The notes under the pieces: generated by a model
The model's database searches: none
Seen by the model: only the letters and a program-made list of their open reading frames with translations
What the model was told of the DNA's origin: nothing
From: Cytobacillus gottheilii
GTDB taxonomy: Bacteria > Bacillota > Bacilli > Bacillales > Cytobacillaceae
Assembly: GCF_900166665.1 (NCBI RefSeq)
Contig: NZ_LT800494.1
Coordinates: 3,983,136 to 4,047,135, forward strand
Reading direction: 5' to 3'
Length of the DNA: 64,000 bases
Program-made: the position numbers and the translations under genes
Shown: positions 1-7,938 of the stretch, piece by piece
How the letters are laid out: each line of letters starts with the position of its first letter
Position numbering within the stretch: position 1 is the first letter of the stretch

Positions 1-2
1 GC

Positions 3-98
3 GGCAGTATTGTTGCCACTGCGCCAGATATTAATTTTGAAGGAAGAAAACTAAGCAGTTCAGGTGCAATGGAAGCTTTAGAGAAAAAATGCCCTTAG
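3..98 (+). pseudogene. 5' part of the dCache-GGDEF gene, out of frame with the rest
   Basis: Frame 3 is open from the window edge and reads GSIVATAPDINFEGRKLSSS followed by GAMEALEKK, which looks like the middle of a dCache sensor domain. It meets a stop at 96-98. The next stretch of the same domain (MPLVSEPYTG...) continues in frame 2 from 89. The switch falls at the A6 run at 84-89, and one extra A would join the two halves as ...EKKMPLVSEPY. I read this as the same gene broken by a one-base deletion, or by a sequence error. Confidence 0.7.
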
Positions 99-1237
99 TC
101 AGTGAACCTTATACTGGAGCTACTGGCAGGTTAATGATTTTGGTTTCTGTTCCCGTTACAGATCAATCAGGTTTATATGCCGGCTATCTTGGAGGGACCA
201 TTTATCTTGAAGAATATAATAGCTTAAAAACGGTTCTTGGCCAGCATCCTCTCACTGGAAATAAATCTTATGTATATGTCGTTGATTCAAACGGGACGAT
301 TATTTATCATCCCAATAAAAATTATGTGAATAAGAATGTCCGGTCTAACTTCTACGTTCAGGAAGTCATGAAGGGAAAAACGGGAAGTCTGCAGGGAGAA
401 AACTCACAAGGTATTGATATGCTTGCTGGATATGCTCCAACAGCTGCTTCAATTGGCTGGGGGATTATATCACAAACACCAGTCAATACAATACTGGAAC
501 CTACAACCGAGCTACTTAAACAGTCTATACTTAACATGATTCCATTTATGATTTTCATTCTAGTTTTCTCAATTATTTTTCTTACCAAAATAGTTCATCC
601 TATTCGTGACTTAGCTCTTTATGCACAAAATATTAGCCGCAATAAACCTGAACAAATAAAACAAATACCCGCATGGTATTTTGAAGCTCGCGAGCTTAAA
701 AAAGCCATACTAGTAACTGTTGCACATTATCAAACTCGTCTTATTGAAGCTGAAAGCGAGTCCAAACGGGATCAGCTCACAGGCTTATACAATAGACGGG
801 CTTTAGATAAGATGATTGAAGACATGAATCAATATTCTCTTATTTTATTTGATATCGATTACTTTAAAAACGTGAATGACCAGTATGGCCATTTGATGGG
901 GGATCAAGTTCTCATATATACAGCAGAAACCATTCTAGCAGAAACGAAAAACACTGATTTTTGCTTTCGGTGGGGCGGTGAGGAGTTTCTCATTCTTCTC
1001 CCGGAAACCAAACAGGAAGAAGCCTATTTTATTTCAGAACGAATAAGAGAAACATTTGCTCGCACATTAAGCCCAATAGACAAGCCAATTACCATTTCGG
1101 CAGGTGTCGGAACCCTATATGAAACGTCTGATTATTTTTCCGAGCTGCTGCATTTGACTGACCAAGCTTTATACGAGGCAAAGCATTCTGGTCGCAATAC
1201 AACAATTAGAGCGAAAAAAACGCCCAAACTTAAATAA
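89..1237 (+). CDS. Diguanylate cyclase, dCache-TM-GGDEF (5' end outside window and frameshifted)
   Basis: Makes cyclic di-GMP from two GTP at the inner face of the membrane in response to an external ligand. Residues 1-145 are the second half of an extracellular dCache domain, about 147-168 is a membrane segment, a HAMP-like linker follows, and GGDEF spans about 226-375. The active-site GGEEF and the metal-binding DIDYFKNVND are intact. The inhibitory RxxD site before GGEEF reads KNTD, so product inhibition is probably weak. The true start lies upstream of the window and in another frame, so this piece on its own is not a normal start. A hairpin terminator follows. If the frameshift is real, the sensor half is lost and the gene is a pseudogene. 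Confidence 0.8.
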   Translation: MPLVSEPYTGATGRLMILVSVPVTDQSGLYAGYLGGTIYLEEYNSLKTVLGQHPLTGNKSYVYVVDSNGTIIYHPNKNYVNKNVRSNFYVQEVMKGKTGSLQGENSQGIDMLAGYAPTAASIGWGIISQTPVNTILEPTTELLKQSILNMIPFMIFILVFSIIFLTKIVHPIRDLALYAQNISRNKPEQIKQIPAWYFEARELKKAILVTVAHYQTRLIEAESESKRDQLTGLYNRRALDKMIEDMNQYSLILFDIDYFKNVNDQYGHLMGDQVLIYTAETILAETKNTDFCFRWGGEEFLILLPETKQEEAYFISERIRETFARTLSPIDKPITISAGVGTLYETSDYFSELLHLTDQALYEAKHSGRNTTIRAKKTPKLK

Positions 1238-1278
1238 GTGACCTGTCATGTAATCAATCAATAAGCTTTTCCTCACAT

Positions 1279-1305
1279 GCCCGCCGCTTGGCGGGCAATT
1301 TTTAT
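1279..1305 (+). terminator. Rho-independent terminator after the GGDEF gene
   Basis: GCCCGCC and GGCGGGC form a 7-bp GC-rich stem with a short loop, followed by AATTTTTAT. Confidence 0.8.
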
Positions 1306-1328
1306 AATCATGTGCAAGTTTCCGTTCA

Positions 1329-1940
1329 TCATGGCAATTGTTTCTGCAGACTGTCGTTTACCTCATCTTCAAGACGTTTCATTTTCAGCTCAAGCCGGTG
1401 AATACCTTCATCAATAGCATTTTCTTTCTTTGCTGTTCCGCTGAATGTCAGAGGCTCTCCGAACGTGATAATCGCTTTCCTGCCTTTTAGAAGCTCCGAA
1501 AAGTTTGTTGGCCCTTCATAGTGTGCTGGCAAGATCGGTACATTCCCTTTTATTGCAATAGTTACCGCACCTCTTTTCAATGGTACATCCTCACTTGTTC
1601 TGGTGCCGCTTGGAAAAATCCCTACACATTGCCGTGCTCTCAGCAGCTTTAACGGAGTCTTTATCGTACTGGGACCAGGGTTTTCACGATTAACAGGAAA
1701 GGCATGGATGGAACGCAGGAACTTATTCTTCCATCTTCCTTCAAACAACTCTTTTTTTGCCATAAAATGTACTGGTGTCGGATATAAAGCTATGGCCAAT
1801 ATAATAACATCAACCCAGCCGATATGTGTACATGTCACGATAAAACCAGTGTTCTGTTGAATATGGTGGTTTCCTTTTACTCTTACAACCTTAAAGATTC
1901 TTAAAAAGATATAGATAATAGTACTGATAAATTTATACAT
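1329..1940 (-). CDS. 1-acyl-sn-glycerol-3-phosphate acyltransferase (PlsC family)
   Basis: Transfers an acyl group to lysophosphatidic acid to give phosphatidic acid in membrane lipid synthesis. An N-terminal hydrophobic stretch is followed by the HX4D catalytic block (THIGWVD). The second block reads FPSGTRT where most relatives have FPEGTRS, so the acidic residue is a Ser here. Length, just over 200 aa, is normal. A GTG nine bases upstream (1949) is also in frame, but it lies inside the AGAGGTGGGG ribosome site; the ATG at 1940 is spaced correctly from that site and is preferred. No operon partner is obvious. Substrate specificity cannot be read from sequence. Confidence 0.85.
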   Translation of the reverse strand: MYKFISTIIYIFLRIFKVVRVKGNHHIQQNTGFIVTCTHIGWVDVIILAIALYPTPVHFMAKKELFEGRWKNKFLRSIHAFPVNRENPGPSTIKTPLKLLRARQCVGIFPSGTRTSEDVPLKRGAVTIAIKGNVPILPAHYEGPTNFSELLKGRKAIITFGEPLTFSGTAKKENAIDEGIHRLELKMKRLEDEVNDSLQKQLP

Positions 1941-2040
1941 CTGCCCCACCTCTTATCACTAGATTATAGCACCTAGTCATAATTATATAGTGGAGGGGTT
2001 TGTCCATGCAATTTTTCTTTCCTAGACGTTTATCTCTTCC

Positions 2041-2064
2041 AGGAGAGCAGCGCCCTGCTCTCCT
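2041..2064. terminator. Perfect hairpin just after a minus-strand stop codon
   Basis: AGGAGAGCAG and CTGCTCTCCT make a perfect 10-bp stem with a 4-base loop, 5 bp past the stop codon at 2069. Neither side has a good T run, so termination efficiency is uncertain. Confidence 0.45.
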
Positions 2065-2068
2065 GCAT

Positions 2069-2494
2069 TTATTTGAGATTGAATAGTTCCATGGGCGGTT
2101 GTTGATCATTTTTGTAGGTAAAGAAGTGTGGATTATTTTCATCGTCGAAGACAAGAATATGTGATGATTGTTCATTTGGAATAATGATGATAAGTTCATC
2201 GATATAACCATTTAGCCATTGATTATCCACGGGAACACTTGGTTCTAATGGAATTTTAACCATATATCCTGTCTTTGGCAGCGGATCAAGCTTTTTGTAA
2301 ACACCTGTGATCTGCTGAATCATCTTTTCAGACTCTTTTTGAATCTTTTCATTTGGTGTGATTGTACGTGTGACTTCCCTTTTATTAATATTAAAAATCT
2401 CTACATTTTTAGCTGGTGATGCAGCACTCGTATACATAGGTATGGCAATTGCAATTAAAAAACAAAGCAAAACTGCCGCTTTTTGTTTCTTCAT
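2069..2494 (-). CDS. Secreted protein of unknown function
   Basis: A 141-residue protein with a clear signal peptide: MKKQK, then a hydrophobic core to about residue 20, with a likely cut after TSA. The mature part is polar with no cysteines and no motif I recognise. It reads as one small globular domain (VKIPLEP...WLNGYIDELIIIIPNEQ). The start has a good GAGGTG site. It stands alone between the acyltransferase and the esterase, all on the minus strand, and a hairpin follows. It resembles small exported Bacillus proteins, but I cannot name a family. Confidence 0.7.
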   Translation of the reverse strand: MKKQKAAVLLCFLIAIAIPMYTSAASPAKNVEIFNINKREVTRTITPNEKIQKESEKMIQQITGVYKKLDPLPKTGYMVKIPLEPSVPVDNQWLNGYIDELIIIIPNEQSSHILVFDDENNPHFFTYKNDQQPPMELFNLK

Positions 2495-2548
2495 ATTATC
2501 ACCTCATTCTTACGATGCCCTATTATAGTGATGATATGACTGATCCAA

Positions 2549-3325
2549 TTATAATAAAAATCTTAGCCCTCTGCTAAATGCTGCCGGGACGTTAGACATG
2601 TGATTTTCGCCTGCTCCTGCAAAAAACTCTGTCTCGAGATTAATCTTGGAGATGAGGCTTCGTCTTTCGTACATGGCTTTTGAATCCTCAAAAATTTCCC
2701 CTGCCATTTCCTCCGTGCCTGCAGTGATAAATAATTTTGTTGGGTTTTTAAGTTCACTATTGGTGGTAAATTCCGTTTCTAAATTCATGATACTTTTCTG
2801 ATCCCACCAAATGGATGGGCTGCTGACAAAATAATTCTGAAAGCTGTTTGGCTTTTGGAACAGCGTATATAACGTAAATAAGCCCCCTAATGAATGACCA
2901 AAAAGTGTTTGTTTTCGTACATCAATTGGATATTTCCGCTGAATCTCCTTCTGTATTTTATCTGTCAGAAATGATAAAAACTGGGCTGCTTTCCCGCTTT
3001 CTGGCCATGGGTTTCCATCTGGCCTTAGAGGAATATTCTTTTCGTCAACAGGTGTTGTGTAATCAGCAAATCTTCTAGAATGAAATCGCTCCTCTCCAGG
3101 ATAACCAATGCCTACAAGGATTAAAGGCGGTATACCCGTTTTTTCCGGGTGAACTAATTGCAGTTCAACCATTTCTGTAAACATCGTAAAAAATGCATTA
3201 CCATCCAAGATATACATAACCGGAAAACCTTCTGCAGGAACTGGTGTTTTTGGAATTGAGACCATCATTTGATAATTTTGTTCCTCTGCTGCCAATTCCC
3301 ACTTTTCTATTTTGTTCGAACTCAT
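2549..3325 (-). CDS. Esterase D-like alpha/beta hydrolase, probable siderophore esterase
   Basis: Serine hydrolase of the family that includes Fes/IroE and Bacillus BesA (YbbA), which cut ferric siderophores inside the cell to free iron. The nucleophile elbow GHSLGG is at about residues 142-147, with the usual N-terminal MYILDGNAFF strand and a catalytic His near the C-terminus (GENHMS). There is no signal peptide, so it is cytoplasmic. A perfect Fur box lies 45 bp upstream (3370-3384), which supports an iron role. The exact siderophore is unknown; a general carboxylesterase role cannot be excluded. The start has an AGAGGAG site. Confidence 0.8.
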   Translation of the reverse strand: MSSNKIEKWELAAEEQNYQMMVSIPKTPVPAEGFPVMYILDGNAFFTMFTEMVELQLVHPEKTGIPPLILVGIGYPGEERFHSRRFADYTTPVDEKNIPLRPDGNPWPESGKAAQFLSFLTDKIQKEIQRKYPIDVRKQTLFGHSLGGLFTLYTLFQKPNSFQNYFVSSPSIWWDQKSIMNLETEFTTNSELKNPTKLFITAGTEEMAGEIFEDSKAMYERRSLISKINLETEFFAGAGENHMSNVPAAFSRGLRFLL

Positions 3326-3369
3326 ATGTATAACACTCCTCTATAAATAATGGTTGTATAAACAGATAA

Positions 3370-3384
3370 TGATAATCATTATCA
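3370..3384 (-). promoter_or_regulatory. Fur box of the siderophore esterase gene
   Basis: TGATAATCATTATCA is a perfect 7-1-7 inverted repeat matching the Bacillus Fur consensus. It lies 45 bp before the esterase start. Confidence 0.88.
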
Positions 3385-3478
3385 ATTGGAATATATCTTA
3401 TTTCTCTGCTTTAAACAACCATTACCGTGGGATAAACTGAAAATAGAATGGATCATTCTTCTCAGTTTTAAGGAAGCT

Positions 3479-4120
3479 TTACTTTGTCCTCATCAGTTCC
3501 ACAAATTCCATAAGATATGCTAATGATTGAATCTGCTGATTGCATTCAAAACTATCAGAGCAAATATAATTTCCTCTTTTGGTAAAGGTTCCTGCTCCAT
3601 GTCCTTTAATTTTGGATGTAAATAAACCAACCTTTCCAAATTTCCGGCAGATTGCACATACACCCTTTTTTTCTGCAGGCTGAAAACCTCCTTGCAGCCC
3701 GATTAATCTTTCTCCTATCGGAACGATTAACAGCTTGCTGCTGCTTCCTAGTTCTTCCCAGGCTAAATAGGACAGTGTATTCTCCATTTCATCCTGTGAT
3801 GGCAGTTTGACTTTTTTATTCTTTGGGAACAGTTTTTTTAGTGTTTTATCAGTAATGCTTGGAAAAGAAAAAACATTTGCTTTAATCTTGTCCAGGTATG
3901 CTTCTAATTCTTTTCGGTCTGTAATCGCCTCTAATTCTTTTATGAGTGGGCCTTGTTCCTCATCAAGCTGTTTTTCAAAAACGGCTTCCGCTTTTTCTAC
4001 TGCGAGCATTTTAACTGCCTTTAAAACACCTTGGTCTTGAACATTTGCATAGGCACTTATAAGATGTTCCCCTTTTTCTTTAATAAAATTATATTGATCA
4101 TTTCGAATAAACGGTTCCAT
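3479..4120 (-). CDS. Elongation factor G-binding protein, FusB/FusC family
   Basis: Members bind EF-G and help release it from stalled ribosomes; some give fusidic acid resistance. The N-terminal half is a helical bundle. The C-terminal half has the treble-clef zinc finger with CxxC (CAICRKFG) and a distal cysteine pair around YICSDSFECNQQI. Length, about 213 aa, fits the family. The ATG at 4120 (MEPFIRND) has a GGAGAG site; an in-frame ATG at 4138 is less well placed. It is a single gene. Chromosomal Bacillaceae copies need not give clinical resistance. Confidence 0.85.
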   Translation of the reverse strand: MEPFIRNDQYNFIKEKGEHLISAYANVQDQGVLKAVKMLAVEKAEAVFEKQLDEEQGPLIKELEAITDRKELEAYLDKIKANVFSFPSITDKTLKKLFPKNKKVKLPSQDEMENTLSYLAWEELGSSSKLLIVPIGERLIGLQGGFQPAEKKGVCAICRKFGKVGLFTSKIKGHGAGTFTKRGNYICSDSFECNQQIQSLAYLMEFVELMRTK

Positions 4121-4255
4121 TAAAATCTCTCCATTCATGCATTGGCGTTCTCACTCCTTTTATCTTATAATGTGGTTTCTTCTGAAAGATAGGCATTGTT
4201 TTATTCTAATAGAAATATACCTTTTGTTTTTATCCTAAAAAAAGCACTGATTAGA

Positions 4256-4525
4256 TCAGCGCTTTTTTTTATAAACGATTTTTTTTATAGTTTCAGGTGC
4301 AAGGCAAAATTCATCTGCCAAGTCACTGATTTGTTTTCCGCTTTGAAACAAGGCGCATATCTGCTCATTTCGGTGCTTTAAATAGATTCTAACACCCGTT
4401 TTAGCTCCCCACTTTTCCCTGGCCTCTTCTTGTTTAGGAATATAGATGGATTCACCTTGTATATATTTCTGTATTTCCATTATGAGCTGCTCAGGAAGAA
4501 CAGCTGTTGCTTTTACGTATTTCAC
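4256..4525 (-). CDS. CD3324-family helix-turn-helix protein
   Basis: A protein of about 89 residues resembling the CD3324 family: a conserved front half (YVKATAVLPEQLIMEIQKY, then YIPKQEEAREKWGAKTG) and a C-terminal helix-turn-helix (QISDLADEFCLAPETIKKI), suggesting a small DNA-binding regulator. I choose the GTG at 4525, eight bases after AAGGAG. An ATG at 4570 is in frame but has no ribosome site. A 27-codon ORF with a strong ribosome site lies just upstream on the same strand. The targets are unknown. Confidence 0.7.
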   Translation of the reverse strand: MKYVKATAVLPEQLIMEIQKYIQGESIYIPKQEEAREKWGAKTGVRIYLKHRNEQICALFQSGKQISDLADEFCLAPETIKKIVYKKKR

Positions 4526-4608
4526 CAAGCTCAGCTCCTTATTCTTTTCATTCAATAAGGGCAAAGCCATTGATGCCGGAAAAGCTTATAGGCGATTTAA
4601 TTAATGTT

Positions 4609-4692
4609 CTACCTCACGCAAAGTATCGCCTTGCCGACACCAGGCTTTGCATGAGCTGCTGATAAATCGGGCACGAACCGATTTACTGCCAT
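4609..4692 (-). CDS. Possible 27-residue peptide with a very strong ribosome site
   Basis: ATG at 4692 follows AGGAGGTGATTTCA, close to an ideal Bacillus ribosome site. The product begins MAVNRFVPDLSAAHAKPGVG, has one cysteine and ends CVR. No homology is recognised. It lies upstream of the CD3324-family gene on the same strand and could be a leader peptide or an unannotated small protein. The ribosome site is the only real evidence. Confidence 0.35.
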   Translation of the reverse strand: MAVNRFVPDLSAAHAKPGVGKAILCVR

Positions 4693-4772
4693 TGAAATCA
4701 CCTCCTAAAAAGCATAAATATCTCTGAAAATAGTAGTTACCTGCGTATACATTATTTCAAATACAAGCGAAA

Positions 4773-4804
4773 CAAAAAATTAGGCAGATCCAAGTGGATC
4801 TGCC
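4773..4804 (-). terminator. Terminator of the YebC-family gene
   Basis: On the minus strand GGCAGATCCA and TGGATCTGCC pair, followed by TAATTTTTTGTTT. Confidence 0.85.
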
Positions 4805-4811
4805 TGCAGGA

Positions 4812-5531
4812 TTAATCTTCTAAATCCACATTATGATAAACACGCTGCACATCCTCTAAATCTTCAAGTGCATCGATTAATTTTTCGAACTGAGCTTTTG
4901 CATCTTCATCAAGCTCAACATCCGTTTGCGCAAGCATCGTTTGCTCTGCAACTGTAAAGTCAGTAATTCCAGCATTCTTTAACGCTTGCTGTACAGCATG
5001 GAACTGATCAGGTTCAGCATAGATAATAACGGTATCATCCTCTTCAATGATGTCACGCACATCCAGATCTTCTTCCATTAAAATCTCTAAAATGTCATCA
5101 GCCGTTTTTCCTTCTAATCCAATGACAGCTGTTGCATCAAACATATAGGAAACAGATCCGCTTACACCCATATTTCCGCCGTTTTTTCCAAAGGCAGCGC
5201 GAACATTGGATGCTGTTCTATTCACGTTATTTGTCAAAGCATCCACGATGATCATAGAACCGTTAGGACCAAATCCTTCATAACGCAATTCATCATAGCT
5301 CTCATCTGAGCTTCCCTTAGCCTTTTCAATTGCACGATCAATAATATTTCGAGGCACATTGTATGTTTTAGCGCGCTCAAGTACGAACTTTAATGCTTGG
5401 TTTGACTCAGGATCAGGCTCCCCTTGTCTTGCCACAACATAGATTTCAAGTGCAAATTTAGAATAAACCCGGCTCGTATTTGCATCCTTTGAAGCCTTTT
5501 TTTCCTTAATATTGTTCCATTTACGGCCCAT
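4812..5531 (-). CDS. YebC/PmpR-family protein (YeeI-like)
   Basis: Cytoplasmic protein of the YebC/TACO1 family. Members have been described as transcription regulators and, more recently, as helpers for translating difficult peptide stretches. The N-terminus [16 protein letters not shown] and the blocks [19 protein letters not shown] and [15 protein letters not shown] are diagnostic, and the 239-240 aa length is normal. It looks more like B. subtilis YeeI than YrbC. The ATG at 5531 is preferred to an in-frame GTG at 5540. It is a single-gene unit ending in a strong terminator. Confidence 0.9.
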   Translation of the reverse strand: MGRKWNNIKEKKASKDANTSRVYSKFALEIYVVARQGEPDPESNQALKFVLERAKTYNVPRNIIDRAIEKAKGSSDESYDELRYEGFGPNGSMIIVDALTNNVNRTASNVRAAFGKNGGNMGVSGSVSYMFDATAVIGLEGKTADDILEILMEEDLDVRDIIEEDDTVIIYAEPDQFHAVQQALKNAGITDFTVAEQTMLAQTDVELDEDAKAQFEKLIDALEDLEDVQRVYHNVDLED

Positions 5532-5758
5532 ATTTCCCACTCTCTTTCAGCTTTTAACTCTATAATAAATGAATGTATATGCTTGCATATACCGAATATG
5601 AACTATTCAAACCATATTATAGCGCAAACCTTTAGCCAAAAAAAGCATGTGGTACTTAATTACATTTCGACTGTGTTTAGTATAATTAATTATCTAACTA
5701 AAACTTTTTAAGTCTTTTTTACCTGCCTTGATGTCTAACATATAAAGGAGGGATTTTT

Positions 5759-6277
5759 TTGGAGATAGCAGATTTATTAAAAAAAGCCAAAAAAGGTGAC
5801 GACCATGCTTTTTATCTTTTAATAAAAATACATAGGGATCGGCTCTTGAAAGTGGCTATTTCATATTTAAAGAATGAAGGAGAAGCGCTCGAAGCACTTC
5901 AAGAGGTTACATTCCGAGCTTATAAATCCATAAAGAAAGTAAAAAAGCCAGAATACTTCTCAACTTGGATCACGCGAATTATGCTTAATTATTGCCACGA
6001 TCAAGCAAAACATAGAAAAAGAATGACCGTAACAGACTTGTTTGAAGAGCATAATAGTAAAGAAGACTATGAACAAAAAATAGTGATAGAAGAAGCCTTA
6101 GCCAAAATTGATGACCGTTCCCGAGAAGTCATTATCTTAAAGTATTATCATGATCTCAAAATTAAAGAGATTGCGGATATCCTTGACAGTCCTGAAAGTA
6201 CCATAAAAACCTGGCTATATAAAGGGATGAAATCACTGCGAAAAGAATTGGGTGAAGGGAGCGGTATTCATGTTTGA
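5759..6277 (+). CDS. ECF-type RNA polymerase sigma factor
   Basis: Directs RNA polymerase to a small set of promoters, usually for envelope stress. Region 2 is at about 10-80 (ALEALQEVTFRAYKSIKKV..STWITRIMLNYCHD). Region 4 is at about 110-165 (IDDRSREVIILKYYHDLKIK, then EIADILDSPESTIKTWLYKG). The start is TTG at 5759, nine bases after AAGGAGGG. The gene overlaps the next by 8 bp, the usual layout for a sigma/anti-sigma pair. I see no clear ECF promoter upstream, so autoregulation is not evident. Which named B. subtilis sigma it matches cannot be settled. Confidence 0.9.
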   Translation: MEIADLLKKAKKGDDHAFYLLIKIHRDRLLKVAISYLKNEGEALEALQEVTFRAYKSIKKVKKPEYFSTWITRIMLNYCHDQAKHRKRMTVTDLFEEHNSKEDYEQKIVIEEALAKIDDRSREVIILKYYHDLKIKEIADILDSPESTIKTWLYKGMKSLRKELGEGSGIHV

Positions 6278-7538
6278 AAGAGAAGAAAAAGAACTGGCAC
6301 AATCGAGAAACGAGATTGAAAAGATTATGATTTCTGAAGAATTAGCAGATCAAGCCATATTAAAAGGAATTCAGAAAGCAAAAGCTATACAATCAAAGAA
6401 AAACAAAACAAGACCATTCAGCTGGCTGCTGTCGGCTTCCCTTATTTTCTTATCGTTTTTCCTTACTATTCATACCTCAGAATCAGCTGCAAAATTTTTT
6501 GCCAATATACCTGGTTTAGAACAGGTCATAAGTAAGATTCGAAATGATACGGGCCTTTTGGCGGCTGCTGAAAACAATTATATCCAAAAAATTGGAATGA
6601 CCAAGGAACATACAAGTGGAAGTGTAACCATTGATTCTATTATTCATGACGAGAAATCTCTCATTGTCTTTTTTACAAGTGAAAATTCAGATGCTGTTCT
6701 AAGTATATCTTTGCTTGATGACCAGCAGCAGCCTTTAGATACCGAATATAAATTTGAACAAACGGAAGCATTAGACATATCCGATACATTAGAGTCTGAT
6801 ACCTTAACTTTAACGGATCCTCAAGATACTATGCCGGATGAGATAAATATTCGTGTAGAGGTTAATACAGATAAAATCGAGTATCTTACATTTCCGGTAA
6901 CATTGGATAAAAAAAAGGCTGCAAAAAAGAAGGAATTTGAACTAAATGAAACAGTCACAGTTGCTGGGCAGCAAATTACCTTTACTTCACTTAAAATTTA
7001 TCCAACCATGACAGCTGTTCATGTAAAATACCCGGAAGAAAACAGCATGGAGATTTTTGGATTTAACAACCTGCAATTAAGTGATGAGAACGGAAATGTA
7101 TGGAAGCAATACCCTTCAGATCCTGCTGCCAATACAAGTACTAAAAATGAAGAAGTTGTAATCCTGGAAAGCAGTTATTTTACAGAGTCCGAAAAGCTAT
7201 ATCTGCAATTTGACTCTTTAAGAGCTTTAGATAAGAAGGAAACATCCGTTGTCATAGATGCAGGTAAAGAGCAATTTATAAAAACACCTAGTGATGGTCT
7301 GTTATCAGATGTGTATGTAATAAAGGATGATCTATACATTCGCTTGGATACAAATTCATTTGAAAATCTAATCTTTCCTTTAGAAGAAGTAAAGGGCACT
7401 AAAGGAGGTTATGGAATCGTTAAAGATACGGACCATATGCGCTATAGTGTTCCCTACAATGGATCACAGCTGGTCCATTTGAATTTAGTTGATTATCCTG
7501 CTGAAATTGTAAATAAGACTGAAATAGAAATTAAATGA
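6270..7538 (+). CDS. DUF4179-type membrane protein, probable anti-sigma factor
   Basis: Likely holds the upstream sigma factor inactive at the membrane. The cytoplasmic part is residues 1 to about 46, with one membrane segment (SWLLSASLIFLSFFLTIHTS) and a large extracellular domain of about 350 residues resembling DUF4179/DUF5643. The ATG at 6270 follows a GGGAGCGG site and overlaps the sigma stop by 8 bp, suggesting translational coupling; an upstream in-frame ATG at 6252 is less likely. The anti-sigma role is inferred from gene order and topology. The signal and any protease step are unknown. Confidence 0.8.
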   Translation: MFEREEKELAQSRNEIEKIMISEELADQAILKGIQKAKAIQSKKNKTRPFSWLLSASLIFLSFFLTIHTSESAAKFFANIPGLEQVISKIRNDTGLLAAAENNYIQKIGMTKEHTSGSVTIDSIIHDEKSLIVFFTSENSDAVLSISLLDDQQQPLDTEYKFEQTEALDISDTLESDTLTLTDPQDTMPDEINIRVEVNTDKIEYLTFPVTLDKKKAAKKKEFELNETVTVAGQQITFTSLKIYPTMTAVHVKYPEENSMEIFGFNNLQLSDENGNVWKQYPSDPAANTSTKNEEVVILESSYFTESEKLYLQFDSLRALDKKETSVVIDAGKEQFIKTPSDGLLSDVYVIKDDLYIRLDTNSFENLIFPLEEVKGTKGGYGIVKDTDHMRYSVPYNGSQLVHLNLVDYPAEIVNKTEIEIK

Positions 7539-7676
7539 CTTTTAGAGCAAAACCTATCTATTTAGACATTTACAAAAGGAAAAATGACCTCTAAAAAGAG
7601 AATTTTGAATACAACCTTTCAATTTACTCTCCTGATCCGCCATTTTATAGTGAATCAGGAGAGTTTTTTTCGCTTT

Positions 7677-7800
7677 CCTATCAAATTCGGACTTTTTCCT
7701 ATCAAATGTTTTCGTTTTCCTGTCAAACTCAAGCTTGTTCCTATCAAACCTTTTCAATTTCCTATCAAATTCACTCTCTTTCCTATTAAATCCTATTTCC
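7677..7800. repeat. 21-bp periodic CCTATCAAA array, six units
   Basis: The core CCTATCAAA (CCTGTCAAA and CCTATTAAA in two units) starts at 7677, 7698, 7719, 7740, 7761 and 7782: exactly 21 bp apart each time. The 12-bp spacers are T-rich and vary. Read as protein the minus strand gives FDRKxxx heptads and the plus strand FPIKxxx; neither is likely to be translated. Related arrays are at 44146 and 61345. Confidence 0.85.
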
Positions 7801-7938
7801 AACCTTACAACAGTACAAAACCACGCGCTTTTCCATTTACAATCTTTTTCCAAACACCACCACTGTAAAGGGGTTCCGAATTTCGTTTATTTTGTTATAC
7901 TGTTCTTTATAAACTGCAATTTTGGGGATGAACCTGTT

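Noticed and set aside
1933-2211. 92-residue minus-strand frame between the acyltransferase and secreted-protein genes
   Set aside because: It overlaps the end of the secreted-protein gene in another frame, runs through the hairpin, and has no homology sense.
7554-7853. A 99-residue minus-strand frame with FDRK heptads, and the matching plus-strand frame
   Set aside because: Both are by-products of the 21-bp repeat, since a period divisible by three keeps every frame open. No ribosome site fits, and the frame extends into unrelated sequence.
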